Source of the DNA: Dromaius novaehollandiae
Taxonomy: Eukaryota > Chordata > Aves > Casuariiformes > Dromaiidae
Direction: 5' to 3'
Assembly: GCF_036370855.1 (NCBI RefSeq)
Contig: NC_088100.1
Location: 131,367,585-131,431,584, forward strand
Length of the DNA: 64,000 bases
In this document: one piece after another, positions 34,401 through 45,862 of the stretch
How positions within the stretch are numbered: the stretch's first letter is position 1
Layout of the letters: every line of letters begins with the position of its first letter
Notes under the pieces: model-generated
The model's input: the letters and a program-made list of their open reading frames with translations, nothing else
What the model was told of the DNA's origin: nothing
The model's database searches: none
Translations under genes and position numbers: made by a program

Positions 34401-36840
34401 TTCCCACATGGACCGAGCTCTCAGTCACATGTATAACAGCTTCTTTGTGTGTTGTGTTTTTTACATGTGCAAACAAAGCTTTTTTCCTTAGCTTCCCCTG
34501 ATCCTGGAGCACTGGTAAAACAAGCAACTTTGCAGAAAGAAATCCAAGTCATGGCTTAAGCTACCTGTGTGAGCAGAGTCACCACGCAGCAGCGGGTGTG
34601 CTGTAAAACAGCATGTGAGCTTTGCTGCGTGGTGCCTTTTCAGTGATGACCTGCCTGGATGTGTCCAGTGCGACCGACAGCACCGATGCCGGTTCCCGTG
34701 AGCCACCTTGCAGCTCCGTGCGGGGCCGCCTGTGCCCTACCCACGGACGGCAGTTGGAGTGCCGTACGAGGTAGCGTCTCGTAATGGACCCGTCCGCGGA
34801 GTTGGTGGGAAGGCAGGAACATGGGCGAGCCTTGGAGAGATGCGAATGCTTAAGCTGTGTTTTCAAGATGTGATTATGATGTGGTTGATTCAAAGATGGT
34901 TGTCCTGTGCTAGGAGCCTAATTTCATTTTCCTTCGGGAGAAAAAACTGTAGAAATGGGACTTGCAGCAGAATGGGCTAGGTATCTCCAGCTGACTTTTC
35001 TGACTGACATGCTTTGGAGCTGTTTGCTACCTTCTTGCTAGAGACAGCAGAGGACAGAGCTTGTGTTGGCTGTATGAGCATCCGACAGTAAAAGCAGTGC
35101 TGCTGCAGAGCTTAAAGAGGAAAGTAAGGTAGCAAGCTGTATCCTTGTACATACTAGCACCATTAGCTGTGAAGGGGGGCTATATATTTAGAAAATATGC
35201 ATATATATGTTTTATTAGCTACTTGGCTATCAAGGGACACTGACCAGCTAGTGAGTTGTCCAGCGATCACAATTTTCCACCAAAGCGTACTGTCAGTTTC
35301 CCATTAAATTAAGGGCCTTTTTATGTTGTATATTGAACTTGAAGGAGGGTAAACACAGCTGTCACTTGATCCCCCTATAACAAACTTAAAATGCTGTCTG
35401 CTGGCTTTAGCGAGGCTTTGGAGTATAGCTGAATTCCATCCTTGTTACAAAACACAGCCGAGTTGTAAATAGGTCCCTCCAGCTACATCTCGTCATGCGG
35501 CTCCCAGGATACTGGGATGAAGAATCAAGCGGATGCTGCTTCTATCCGAGCTCATTCCCTGGTTTCTCATCATGTTCTTGGCTTTTTTGTTCGCCCCTTG
35601 TGAAATCTTTTGTCCGCGCAACGGAATGGAGTTCAAGCCGCAGTGGTTTCAAGCTCGGTATTTCAGTGGTTCAAGCTGGATGTTTTCAAGCATGTACATG
35701 ATTTGGGGATATTGTGTCTGTAAAATTGTGTCTCCGTCCTCCTCGACATCCTATTCCGAAAGGCAGCTTTTGTGCAGTATGACTTTGGCCGCTTTCCCAG
35801 TCCTGAGAAAAAGTGATTTTTGCCCCCAAAACGTCATTAAAATGGTTTGGATTTGAGAAACCAAAAGTAGCTAAGCCTATAAACACCTAAATTGGCTTTC
35901 TTCCCCCCTCTGGCGTAATCATCAGTGTAAATTAGTTGAGAAATTGGGCAGGTATTTTTAGAAGTTGCGTTTTCAGGGTCGCAGTGTCACAACTGCTTTC
36001 TTGCTGTTGGTGCTGAGGCAGTTCGTAGGCGACACTTCTGCTTTAAAAGCGCGGAGGGAATTCGGGGAAGATCATGTAACGCGGGCAGGAGGAGCTGAGG
36101 GGGTAAACAGTTAATCAGAGCAGTTGTGAAAATCTTTTAAATAGTGAATAACTGCTGGAGACCTGCTGCCTGCAACGAAGCAGATGCATAAGGACTTTGG
36201 TGCATCGATACTTGAAGGGCTGCTTGGGCTGCGTGTGCCGTGCCTGAGTGTACGTATCTGCATACATCACCGTGTATATCCAGGATGATGTTTTACAACC
36301 TAAAAACTCCAGGAATAGTGTCTGTCCGGATAGCAGCTTCAGGGGGATGCCCTGAGCTTGCCCATGCCTTGACCCTGTGCTAATCCCGATTTTTCGGTGA
36401 GGAGCTCTCCGATGTTTGCAAACACGTGTGCTCGTCTGCGAGCCCGGCTGCGGGGGGGGGTGCAAGTGGCACGCCGCGTTAGCGCGTGCGGCGTGGACGG
36501 GCGCGCTGGGAGGGCTCCCGGCAGCCCGCGGAGCTGATCGGCCGCCGGGCGCGGGCACGGCACGCCGGGAGCGTTACCCGGGGCGTTACGCCTGCCCTCA
36601 ACTTTGAACCCGTTCGCAGCGCCGGCTGATAAAGCTGTGATATAACGGAGGGCTTGGTGCAACTTGCCGTAGCCGTAGCAGCGTGGTTGCTTGGGGAGCC
36701 ATTTTTAAATAGCTGCATTATGAGTTTATGGCAGTCATAATAATTATTATTATTTTTTTAAGCCTATAAGCAGGGTGGGGAAGCAGGGATCTTTGGTCAG
36801 TGCGTGTGCCTGTGTTCGGAGAAGGAGGATGTTGAAAATG
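31401..36840 (+). other. Intron 1 segment with an (AAAC)n run
   Basis: This is mostly ordinary intron sequence. An (AAAC)7-type microsatellite is present at about 34097-34124. A small CpG-rich patch lies at 36430-36600. No exon, RNA gene or known transposon was recognised. Confidence 0.6.
34097..34124 (+). repeat. (AAAC)n microsatellite
   Basis: About seven copies of AAAC run without interruption. No transposon body is recognisable on either side. Confidence 0.9.
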
Positions 36841-37080
36841 AGTAATGATCCGCCAGGCCCGTAATATGCAGAATAACTGGGGGATGACTCATCCCCTACA
36901 ATGCAGTATATCCGTCAAGGAGACTGAATCATCCATGGGGGAAGCCACTTTTCAGCAGCCAGCTGGTACTCAGGTCAGCAGAAGACGATCCATTTTATCG
37001 GGAGGCTCGTAGTGGCAATAATGGTAAGGCAGAGCAATCCGGGGACAACATGTAGAGGAAATGGCATCCCCTAGCAGGTA
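36841..37080. promoter_or_regulatory. Candidate non-coding regulatory block with an AP-1/MAF site
   Basis: This is a low-repeat block with balanced composition and few CpGs. It holds a perfect TGACTCA at 36885-36891 and several short dyads. The composition is like that of conserved vertebrate non-coding elements. Conservation cannot be assessed here, so the call is tentative. Confidence 0.2.
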
Positions 37081-38640
37081 CGTGTGCTCTTTTGCTGTAC
37101 GTGGCTTCATTCTTTATTCTTTTCTTTCTTTTTTTCTCCAGCACCTCCCCCCATCTGCCTCCACAACCCTTCTGAATCTTTTCTAAATCTGCGTATAATT
37201 TATCAGTGAATATGTATGGCTTCTGCAGAACACGGGCTTTCTGGTATGGTTACATGTGGGTTTTGGGGTTTTTTTCCCCAAAAGTAGTGGTTTTAATGTG
37301 CACCCTTTCTTAAGTACTGCGTGGAAAATAGCTGCTGCCTGGGAAACGATGTCCCTTGCTTGCTGTCCCTCCGCGTGGACAGTTATGTGTGCGTATTTGT
37401 GAGCGGGGGGAGGATTGAGGAGAGGTGGAAGGCAAACTGAATATGCATGCTGGTTTCGATATAATTAGGAATGCATTATTTTTTAAACGCATTTACCTGG
37501 CAAAAGATGAAAACACTTGAGCTTTAGAACATAGTTATCATGCTTATCCCCCCCTCCCCCTTTTGGTGAAACAGATTCAGCTTAAGTTGAATTATAGAAC
37601 TTCTTTCTGCTTTTGCAAAATATTGTCACCTTTCAGTCTTTGGAGTTGTACCAGATGGGTCGCCGGAGATGTTTACGGGGGGTAGATACGGTCGCGTTCT
37701 TCACTCATCAAAATGGAGCAGAAAGAAAAAAACAAGCAGATTGCTTAGGGCAGGCCAGCTTTGGGGGGTTTCTTTTGTTCCTTCTTTTTGTTTCTTCGGC
37801 TTTATTTTGTAAACTTTGGATTTTTCGGGCGCGTTGTGTGCGTGCGTGTGTACATAATACAAGTTATTCTCGTGCTGCAGAGTACCGGGTATTGCTTCCG
37901 TGGCGGGCGGGAAGCCAGACTTGCGTGGCTTTCCCCCGCGCTGCAGCCCGGCTGCGCTGGGGCCTGCGGCTCTGAGTCCGAGCGGCAGGAACGTGGGCGG
38001 GAGCAGGGCAGAGCTCACCTGGCTGAGCAGCTCGGTGCCGCCGCGGGCAGTCCGACGCCGGGGACCACCCGCTGACGGCCAGAGCCTCCCCGGGCGGCGA
38101 GAGGGGCTCCGCGGCGACGGCCCAGGCTGGTGGATCGGCTGCCTGGGTTTCGCCCCGACGCTCCTCTGAAGTTTTTGGCAAGCAGGATCAAACCTCTAGT
38201 CCCGTTTTGCAGAATCAGGAGAGGGATAAAACTTACCGTAAAGCTGCAATGTAGTTGCTGTGCTTGCTGGCTGTAGCTCTGCATTAGCTTGCGTAGGATA
38301 ACTGTAATGGACTGTTTGGCATCAGTGTATGTTAAAAAAGAAATTAGGATTAAATCTGGTTGTGTTGTGTGCAGGGGGGTTTTGTTTGTTTTTTGGGTTT
38401 TTTTAAATCAATTCAGGATGCAGATCTCATGCAGCTACCTGTTCGGCTAGATATACCTTTATGCACTTTTTGCTTATCTTGCATGCGATACAGAACAAAT
38501 ACCATCTGTCACGCAATAACAGCTTCCTTTCCTATTACAGTAAATGATAATAGTAATTAGCTTTTCTTGCAATTTGTTAATATTTTGTACTCTTGCATAA
38601 AAACGCCAAGGCTTGAGTTTGCAACTTTTGTCTGTACTTG
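37081..38640 (+). other. Intron 1 segment with one CpG-rich patch
   Basis: A short GC-rich stretch with retained CpGs lies at 37890-38160. A T/G-rich tract with the word GTTTTTTGGGTTTTTTTAAA lies at 38388-38407. Nothing else was recognised. Confidence 0.55.
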
Positions 38641-39200
38641 TTTAGTGTTTAGTGTTTAGTGTGCTGCAGGATAAATCATGCAAATGCATTATCATATTAA
38701 ACTGATATTTTTTGTCTTGCTGTTTCTTAAAACTTTCCAAGACATACTGTTGTGTACAACTATAATTATTTATTGCATAATTGATCCATTAAACAATTTT
38801 GAAGAAAGCTTTTTTTTTTTTTAACTAATTTACAGTCACCGGCAAACAAGCTGCCATGCAAAGTGGACATGAGGTATCTCACTAATCCACTGAAAAGGAG
38901 GTTCACTGCGAATTTGAAGCTTTCGTCCACATCAGGAGTGCTCGCTGCTCATTAAACGGTTGTCTTTAGCATGTATGCTAATGGTGGTGTGGCTCCCCAA
39001 GACTAACTGAGACAGACTGGCCTGTAAGGAATATGCAGGTTTTTTCAAAACAGTATCTGCAAGTATTTTTGTAACAACTTTTGCTGTGGATTTCCATAGC
39101 TCTACATCTAGCCCAGTTTCATCAACGTATTACATAGATGCGTCAATGCAGCCACTAACAGTAAACTGATCTATCTGCTGTTACAGAATTTTGTTTTAAT
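38641..39200. promoter_or_regulatory. Candidate non-coding regulatory block with an octamer
   Basis: This AT-rich, non-repetitive block begins with a TTTAGTG direct repeat at 38641-38660. A perfect octamer ATGCAAAT is at 38678-38685 and a further octamer-like GCATGTATGCTAATG lies near 38969. Such composition is common in developmental enhancers. Without an alignment the assignment is a guess. Confidence 0.2.
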
Positions 39201-39983
39201 TCAGCACTGTTTGCGTGGTGAGCTAATTTCTTGGGAAATCCCTTAAAATCCGTGGAACGGAGGTTTCTGCATCCACGGATCTCTGCTTGTCCTTCAGCAT
39301 ACTTGCAAGCCTGCTTTCTAAAAACGCCGTTAGTCAGTTTATTTGGGGTTTTGCCTGCGCACAGAAGACTTTGCCAGGAGAGCTCTGCAGTCAGCCTCGC
39401 GCAGAGGGAAGGGCCGTAGCAGCTACGAGCCGTCCTGGCGCAGCTGCAGCTCCGGAGGAGGTGAGCGCTGTTGGCAGGAGGACTTCTCGGTTGCCCTCAG
39501 CACACAGCTTTTTGCTGCCTTTGCTTTGCCAACTAAAATTAAGTGCAAACCAAGCCGGAGGCTAGAATTTTGGGGGTGGGAGGAGAATATCTGCATGCAC
39601 TGCAGACGCGAAAGCGTGCGTTTCAGTTTTAAGTTCAGTTTAAGCGGTATGTGGGAAGGGCCAGGCCCGAACTCGCAGGGGACGGTGGCGAAGGGGAGGG
39701 CTGGCGGCGCTGGCCCGGGCGCCCCGGGGACGCCGGCGTCGGGGGGTTGTGCTTGCCGAGCTGCCGTCATTGCCCGGGGGTGCCGCGTTTCTCCCCTAGC
39801 CCCCACAGCTGGTTTTATAGCGCAGGGGCCATCACGGGCGAGCAAGGACGGAGGCAACCTGTCTTGTCCCATAGCGTGGTGCACCCGAATTAGCCTGGCT
39901 GTTGCAGGGCAAAGCAACGTAAATGCCCCCCCCCCCCTCTTCTTCTCGCTTAAAGGCGATGTTTCGTGCGGCTGCACCAGTGC

Positions 39984-40100
39984 AAACACGCACACACGCA
40001 CACACGCACACGCACACCCACACGCACCCGCACACCCACACGCACACACACACACGCACATGCACACACACGCACACGCACACCCGCACACCCCCGCCGG
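39984..40100 (+). repeat. (CACACG)n / CA-type microsatellite
   Basis: Alternating CA with regular CG and CCCA interruptions runs for about 115 bp. The alternating purine-pyrimidine pattern favours Z-DNA. The same composition gives the histidine/threonine-rich and valine/cysteine-rich open frames in this area, which are not genes. Confidence 0.93.
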
Positions 40101-40361
40101 TGCAGGCAGGTCCCGAGCAGCCTTGCAGGTTTGCGCGGCGCGTCCGTGCGCGGCGATGCTGCTGGCCGCGCTTCCCAGAAGCCGCAGCAGTTTTTCTGAA
40201 CGGGGCAGGGCAGGGACGGCGCGGTACACGTGCTCTCTGCAGCCGCCTGCGCGGGCCGCTCAGCTAGTCACTGCCTGCGCACGCCTAGAAAAGGTAACAG
40301 CACACTGCAGGAGTTATCCCTCTGTCAGAATCCGATGCTTCTGTGTGTGTTGTTTAAAACA

Positions 40362-40398
40362 CACGTGTGCACACACGCACACACACACACACACACAA
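40362..40398 (+). repeat. (CA)n microsatellite
   Basis: A mostly pure CA run follows a short ACACGTGTGC palindrome, about 270 bp after the larger CACACG array. Confidence 0.9.
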
Positions 40399-43300
40399 AA
40401 GCAGCTTTTCCACGTGCTTCCTGGAAGGATCTGAAATATTTATGGGATTATGAAATCCCATTTGAGCAAATATGATAGAGCTGTTTCTCGTAATCTAAAT
40501 AAAATCATGCTTAAATGTTTAGCAAACATTTTGGTGAAAGGATTCCTTTGTTAGTCACTGCCTTTTCATTTAAGGGAGATGTGGAGGTGGGTGGCAGGAT
40601 TGTTGCAGGTGTCTTGATTTTGTTTGAGAAGTCCTTTCCCTTCTGAAAAACAAACAAAGCTACTATTAATCTTTCCTACCGCGGCGCTTAATGAGTGGCT
40701 CTTCAAATGATCTGCAGGGCTGCAGGCAAACCCCGATGTGTTGGGCACTGGCTGGGGAAAGGGCAGAGCCCAGATCCTGAGGACCCGGCCGGTTTGTACT
40801 CTGCAGTTGGGGCTGCTGCAGACCCAGAAGGGCATCAGAGAAGGAAAAATAAAAAAAGGCTGCTGGTGGGTAGAAGCAGTTTTCCTAGTCTTCTGCCCTC
40901 AGGTCTTACTCAAGTGCTGCCTGCACCTAGATGGGGAGCTGCCACAGATGTGTGGCACTGCATCTTCGGTCAGTTCACATTTACTCCTTGTTTTGGCTTC
41001 CCTTGGCCCTCAGCTGCTGTTGCAGAAGAGCTAGTGGTAACTGAGAGTGGGATCATCTCAATGAATCCCTTTCTTCTTTTTTTTTGTGTTTTTTTAATCC
41101 TGCCTTTGGACTCTCAAAATGCGAGCTATTGGGGCAAATGGCTTTCCCAACCACGTGTAGTTTAGTAACATGTAAAACCTATAGCTGCAGGATAGGCAGC
41201 TCCCTAGGGTTTCTCTTAAATGTCACTCAGTTGCTCATGCTACCGTTTCCTAGCTCTTCCCACTGCAGAAAGTCAGCCTGGAGTTTAAACAGAAGGTTTT
41301 TTCCTCAACCCGAAGGAGGTTTCGGGACAGAGGATGTGATGATGCCCTTTCTCCCTGCACAGCCCCAGCACACGAGCCAGGCAATAATGGTCTGCAGGGC
41401 TGTTTTGGTGCCTTAATTTCTTCATAAAAGGAAGGAGTGCTGAACCACATTGGTGTTCTTGGATTGCAAGAATTACTGGAGAATGAGGAGGAAAAGCTGA
41501 AATGGTGGATCAGCTTACAGGCTGGCCATGCAGCAGGACTGTCCAGCAGCTTAATTGTAGGTGAGAGTTGTTTTGGCATTGAATGGGGGAATTGGAAGAG
41601 GAAACTTCCCCTTTTCAGAGGGAATCTACTAAGTACCAGTGAAGTTTTCATGCTTTGTTTAGAGGAAGAAGTATCCCAAAACTGAGTTTGTAAGCTGATT
41701 TTAGTGTAAAATGCTACAGAATGCACATGCAGGACTCTGCCAGCATCACTGGGTCAAAGCATCTTGAGATCAGTCTGGGTTATCTTGTGTTTATTTTGAC
41801 TAGGTGGAAAACAAAATTTCCACAGAATTTCTTTTTATTCTGTCCGTATTGTATTTAAAAAACAGAAAAATTCAGGTTGCGTATTCGCTATACCAGAGAT
41901 CTGTTACAGATGCAATGTTTTTGTGTTCTTGGAGTGACGAAGATGAGCGCAAGGAAAATCTTCTAAGTGCAAACTCTTAAATGCTTCCCCCCCCACCCCC
42001 TTCCTCAGTGCTGCCTTTGTGAGCTGGATAATCGTGTGCTGAAATCTGGGAGGTTTTCCGTGGTTTCCTACACTCTCCATTTTAATATTGGATTTGGCCA
42101 AAGTGTCACAGGTGCCTTTTTCTCCTGCTGATACTTAATGAAAAAGCTTCAAGCCTGCTAGAAATCTAAATGGTATCGAAATACCAAACTTTATTTTGCT
42201 GTGATGGGGTGCACTCAAAGACTGCTCTTCTTTCTACCAAAATCGTGAGCTGCGGTTGTGCAGAAAAAAATGCTGTTTATAATCTGCAGATATTTCACTT
42301 TACTAGAGGTTTCAAGAACCAAGCATCAGATCAAGACAAGGAACTCCAAGAACTGTAATTCTTCATGGCTTCCATCAAAAGGCAGTTGCTTTGTGACTGC
42401 AGGATTGAACTCTCGCAATGTAATTTCCAGCAATCACTCGGGCAAAATTAGATGGCTTCAGTTCCAGCTGTTGGAGTTGCTGGGGCAGGGACAAAAGTCG
42501 CCTCGCACTGTGAAACGCATCCGCCTCGGCCAACTGTACGTCATACCCTGCTAATCGTAAAGTTAAATTTGCATGCATCCAGATTATTTAGATTTTGTTT
42601 AAATACCCAGTTTCTGTGGTTAAGGTCAGCTGAGTGGCCTTATCTCTGCCATCACTGCATAGGTAGCCTCTTGCCATCCTTTTTGCTCTGTCCTGAAACG
42701 TGGAATCCAGGAATGTGGAAGCACATTAAAGACAACAGCCTGACTTTGTAAAACTCATTAAATGTTTGCTTTATAGAAGAGGGCTCAGCCCTCATTGTTG
42801 CTTTGTTGCCAGCTGATGCCCAGCAGTAAACGTGTATAAAATCAGTGATAGGTATAGATGATGATGGTGAAATGATCACAGATGATGGTGAAATTATAGG
42901 AAGAAGAAGGGAAGGTGGAGACTAAGACATTGTTTTTGTGACCCGTGATCTACTTGGGCTACCTGGATGGAAACTGTGAAAGAAGAAGGTGGGTGGGGAA
43001 CAAATTTCAAATTGAATCTTCAGCATGGAGCAATTACCTTTGCATCCGAGAGCTTAATCTCTCTTAGCCGTGTAAGCCGTAAAGCAGAGATGGGAGGAAA
43101 ATGCTTAAGTGCTGTATGGCTGCTTTAGCATGAAAGTTCCTACGTTTGTGTTTGGTCACCTTGCCTTGGTAGAGCAGCGTTGTTACCTCGTGAAAAGTAT
43201 TACTGAATTATGGAAGGTTTTGGGGATGTGTTTTAGATGTTAAGGGTGATTGAAAGGAAAGAAGTAAGCGCTGGGGGTTTGGGGGAAGCGGGATTGCTTC

Positions 43301-44030
43301 TTGGGATTTTTAACTACAAAACGTCTTAGATGTGATATTTGTAATTGCTGTGTTTGAAACAAAATAAGAAAGGAAGGTGGTGACAGATTTGGTAGAAGTG
43401 ATCTTACTTCTGCAAAGTTCCTGGCTTAAGGCTGACTCTGCCTTTTAAGAGCAGTAATTCTTTGATAGGGAGTACTGTCACCGTGCCCTGTTGAAAAACT
43501 TTTTGAGAGATATGAGTGCTTTTTAATGCCCAGCACTTGAGTCCTCGGAAGTACCGATAGTCAGGAGAGCCTTGTGCTTTAATTAGCAAGCCTCGTCCGC
43601 GGAGCGGTGCTGACGAATCCCATGTTGGTCTTCGGGGCTGTTGACAAGTGGGCAGCGAGCGCTGGGTGGTGCGAAACGGTGCGGGAAGGGGTCAGTCGGG
43701 GGTGAGCATTTGGGGGCTGAGCTGGTCTTTTGGGTAACAGCAGGCTCTTTTGGGCAGATTACGTGGTCTCTCATCCCCTTCTCCGCAGGGTTTTTCCTCG
43801 GTTGGTTTCGCTGTGGTGCGGTTCCCATGGGCGACGCGTTGGGTGGCATTGGCTGTGTGTGGTTCACGGACACCGGAGAAAAGCACTTTTATCCCCTTTA
43901 AACGTAGCCTGCCTCTTGGACGCACAAACGCTTCATAAAAGACGGGCTGTTGGTAGCGTAACAGCAATTCGGATATCACAAAGATCATCATTCATTCACT
44001 TTTTGTTTAGGAAAATTCTAAATATCCTCC
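40399..44030 (+). other. Intron 1 segment, nothing specific
   Basis: This is AT-leaning intron sequence. A C-run interrupted by one A lies near 41988-42000. Open frames are short and unrecognised. No transposon or RNA gene was identified. Confidence 0.6.
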
Positions 44031-44039
44031 AGAATAACA

Positions 44040-44106
44040 ATTACACACACATGCGCGCGTGCACGCCTTTACGTACGCACACACATATATATGTATATAC
44101 ACACCC
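44040..44106 (+). repeat. CA/CG/TA alternating microsatellite
   Basis: ACACACA, GCGCGCGTGCACGC and ATATATATGTATATACACAC segments follow one another. This is a mixed purine-pyrimidine alternating tract with Z-DNA potential in its middle part. Confidence 0.85.
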
Positions 44107-44329
44107 ACGAGCTATAACTTTTAAAGGGTTCCTTTTCGCCTGCAATAGAAGCAGCCTGTGGTTTGCAGCGGTACCTTTGCTCCCCAAGTTCATTCTGGTT
44201 TTTGCTCTGGGTGGGGCGACTAACAACCTGAAACAGCCATGGACAGGCTGGCTGGCTGCCATGCAGCTGGATGATCCGCACCGATACGCTCTTCCAAGGC
44301 TTTTAACACTGCTTAAGACAAATCGTTAG

Positions 44330-44640
44330 GGTTAAAACAGCAAAGTATGCCATTTAAGAGCGTAATTAAGAATAGTTTGCATGAGATGCATAGTATGTAG
44401 GCCATAAACCCAACAATTAGAGCAGTTTTAGAAGGCGATAAAATGAGGGGAACTAAGGCTACTGCTTTAGCTGCTCGTTTTTAACTCAATGAAAAGCCTG
44501 CGTTATCTAATCCTCGTTCAATCAGTACGTCATTAATGGGAATGAATCAGATATTTTCACATACTTAATCAGCATTTCTTCTGAAACATGCCTGCTGCAA
44601 TAGAAGCGAAGGGGGCTGATTTAAGCAAGGTTGTTTCACT
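44330..44640. promoter_or_regulatory. Candidate AT-rich conserved-type block
   Basis: This low-repeat, CpG-poor stretch has many homeodomain-type cores, for example GCGTAATTAAG near 44360, CGTCATTAATGG near 44529 and ACTTAATCAG near 44563. A GATA-type TTATCTA is near 44503. This is the texture of developmental enhancers, but conservation is untested. Confidence 0.2.
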
Positions 44641-45745
44641 TCTGAAGTGAGAATGCCCAGGTCCTCCGCACCGGTAACGCGCACGGGGATTTGCAAACTG
44701 ATTGCTTTGTAGCTATGGGGGATTTGATGGCTTGCAGCTAGTGAGAGCCTTGTGCACTCCCATGAAGCTAAATCACGAAGAAAATAAACAGCTCTTGTGC
44801 TAAGGAAGCACGGTCCTTATATGGCCCTCTCGCTGAAGGATTTGAATACCTCCCAAGTGTTTATCGGCACTGGCGCGAGAGAAAGCAGCATTGCTTATTC
44901 TAGGCTTGCAGATGGAAACTGCAGAAAAGATTTTGCCATAAAATTAAGGGAAGTGGTGTGTAGCCTTGAAAATTAAACTAGCAGCTTCTGTCCTAGTCTA
45001 GTGACACAACCAAGCTGTCAAGCTTTTTTTCTTTTTTTCTTTTTTTTTTGTCATGAGCCCCTTAGTGTAGGTTGCACACTGGGAAGCGTGAGCTCTGTGG
45101 CGGGAGCTGGGTAGGAGTGGATCCTGGGCTCTCGGAGGAGTGCAGCGTCACTGTGACTTTTGATCATCTAGCAAAGCGTGCCGGGGGATTGCATTAGTGG
45201 AGCTCTGCCTACCTTGCCAAAGGTAAACCCTGCTGCTGAGCAAGGTCCTCTTTTAACAGGGGAAGAGGTGATTGCACTTCTTACCGTGGCAGGGGGAAGA
45301 AAACTAGCTTTTCTTGCTTGACATATTTAAGCCTGCTTAAGAGGCTTAACTATGAGACAGTGAAGAGACAGTGGCTCTTCAAAACAGAACTGCAGTTTAT
45401 GTTGTGTTCTCCTTGGGTGTTCAGGGGTGATGCAGATAATGCAGCTGGTAGTGAGGTGAGGAGTGAAATTTTAACACATTTTTCATGTCAACAGGCCATT
45501 TCCTTTAAGTTCATGCTCCACCATGTTTTCTTGTAAAACCAGTGAATGATCCACCTGAGCTTCTGCAACATGAAAACATCCACTTTCCATTGAAACAAAT
45601 TACCCAATTGCTCTGTTTCAGTCAAAAAGTTTGCCATCCTGACTTGTTTTCCCCAGCCCCTGACCCCTGTGTAAGTTATGAGAGTATCTTGGCTGCAGGC
45701 AAATCCAGCTGCCAAGGCTGATCCAAAACCTATCCGTCATCTCTC
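44641..45745 (+). other. Intron 1 segment with a T-rich tract
   Basis: A T-rich stretch with single C interruptions lies at 45024-45050. Otherwise nothing specific was seen. Confidence 0.55.
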
Positions 45746-45862
45746 GGAATCACAGAGTGGTTGAGGTTCACGGGACCTCTGGAGATCCTTTAGTCCAGCC
45801 CCCAGGGAGCTCGAACCAGGTGCATGGGACGTCCCTGGCTGAGCCCAACCAGCCTGACTTCC
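45746..45862 (-). mobile_element. CR1 LINE 3'-end fragment, minus orientation
   Basis: The + strand reads GGAATCACAGAGTGGTTGAG, then GGGACCTCTGGAGATCCTTTAGTCCAGCCCCC in pieces, then GAACCAGG and CCCAACCAGCCTGACTTCC. This is the order seen at the reversed 3' end of CR1 elements, so the element points to the minus strand. It is truncated after about 115 bp. It is clearly diverged and therefore not recent. Confidence 0.85.

Noticed and set aside
39343..40434. 363-codon frame with His/Thr-rich repeats
   Set aside because: The core is a CA/CG microsatellite and the rest has no recognisable domain.
44318..44332. Telomere-like GTTAGGGTTA
   Set aside because: A single copy only; not an interstitial telomeric array.
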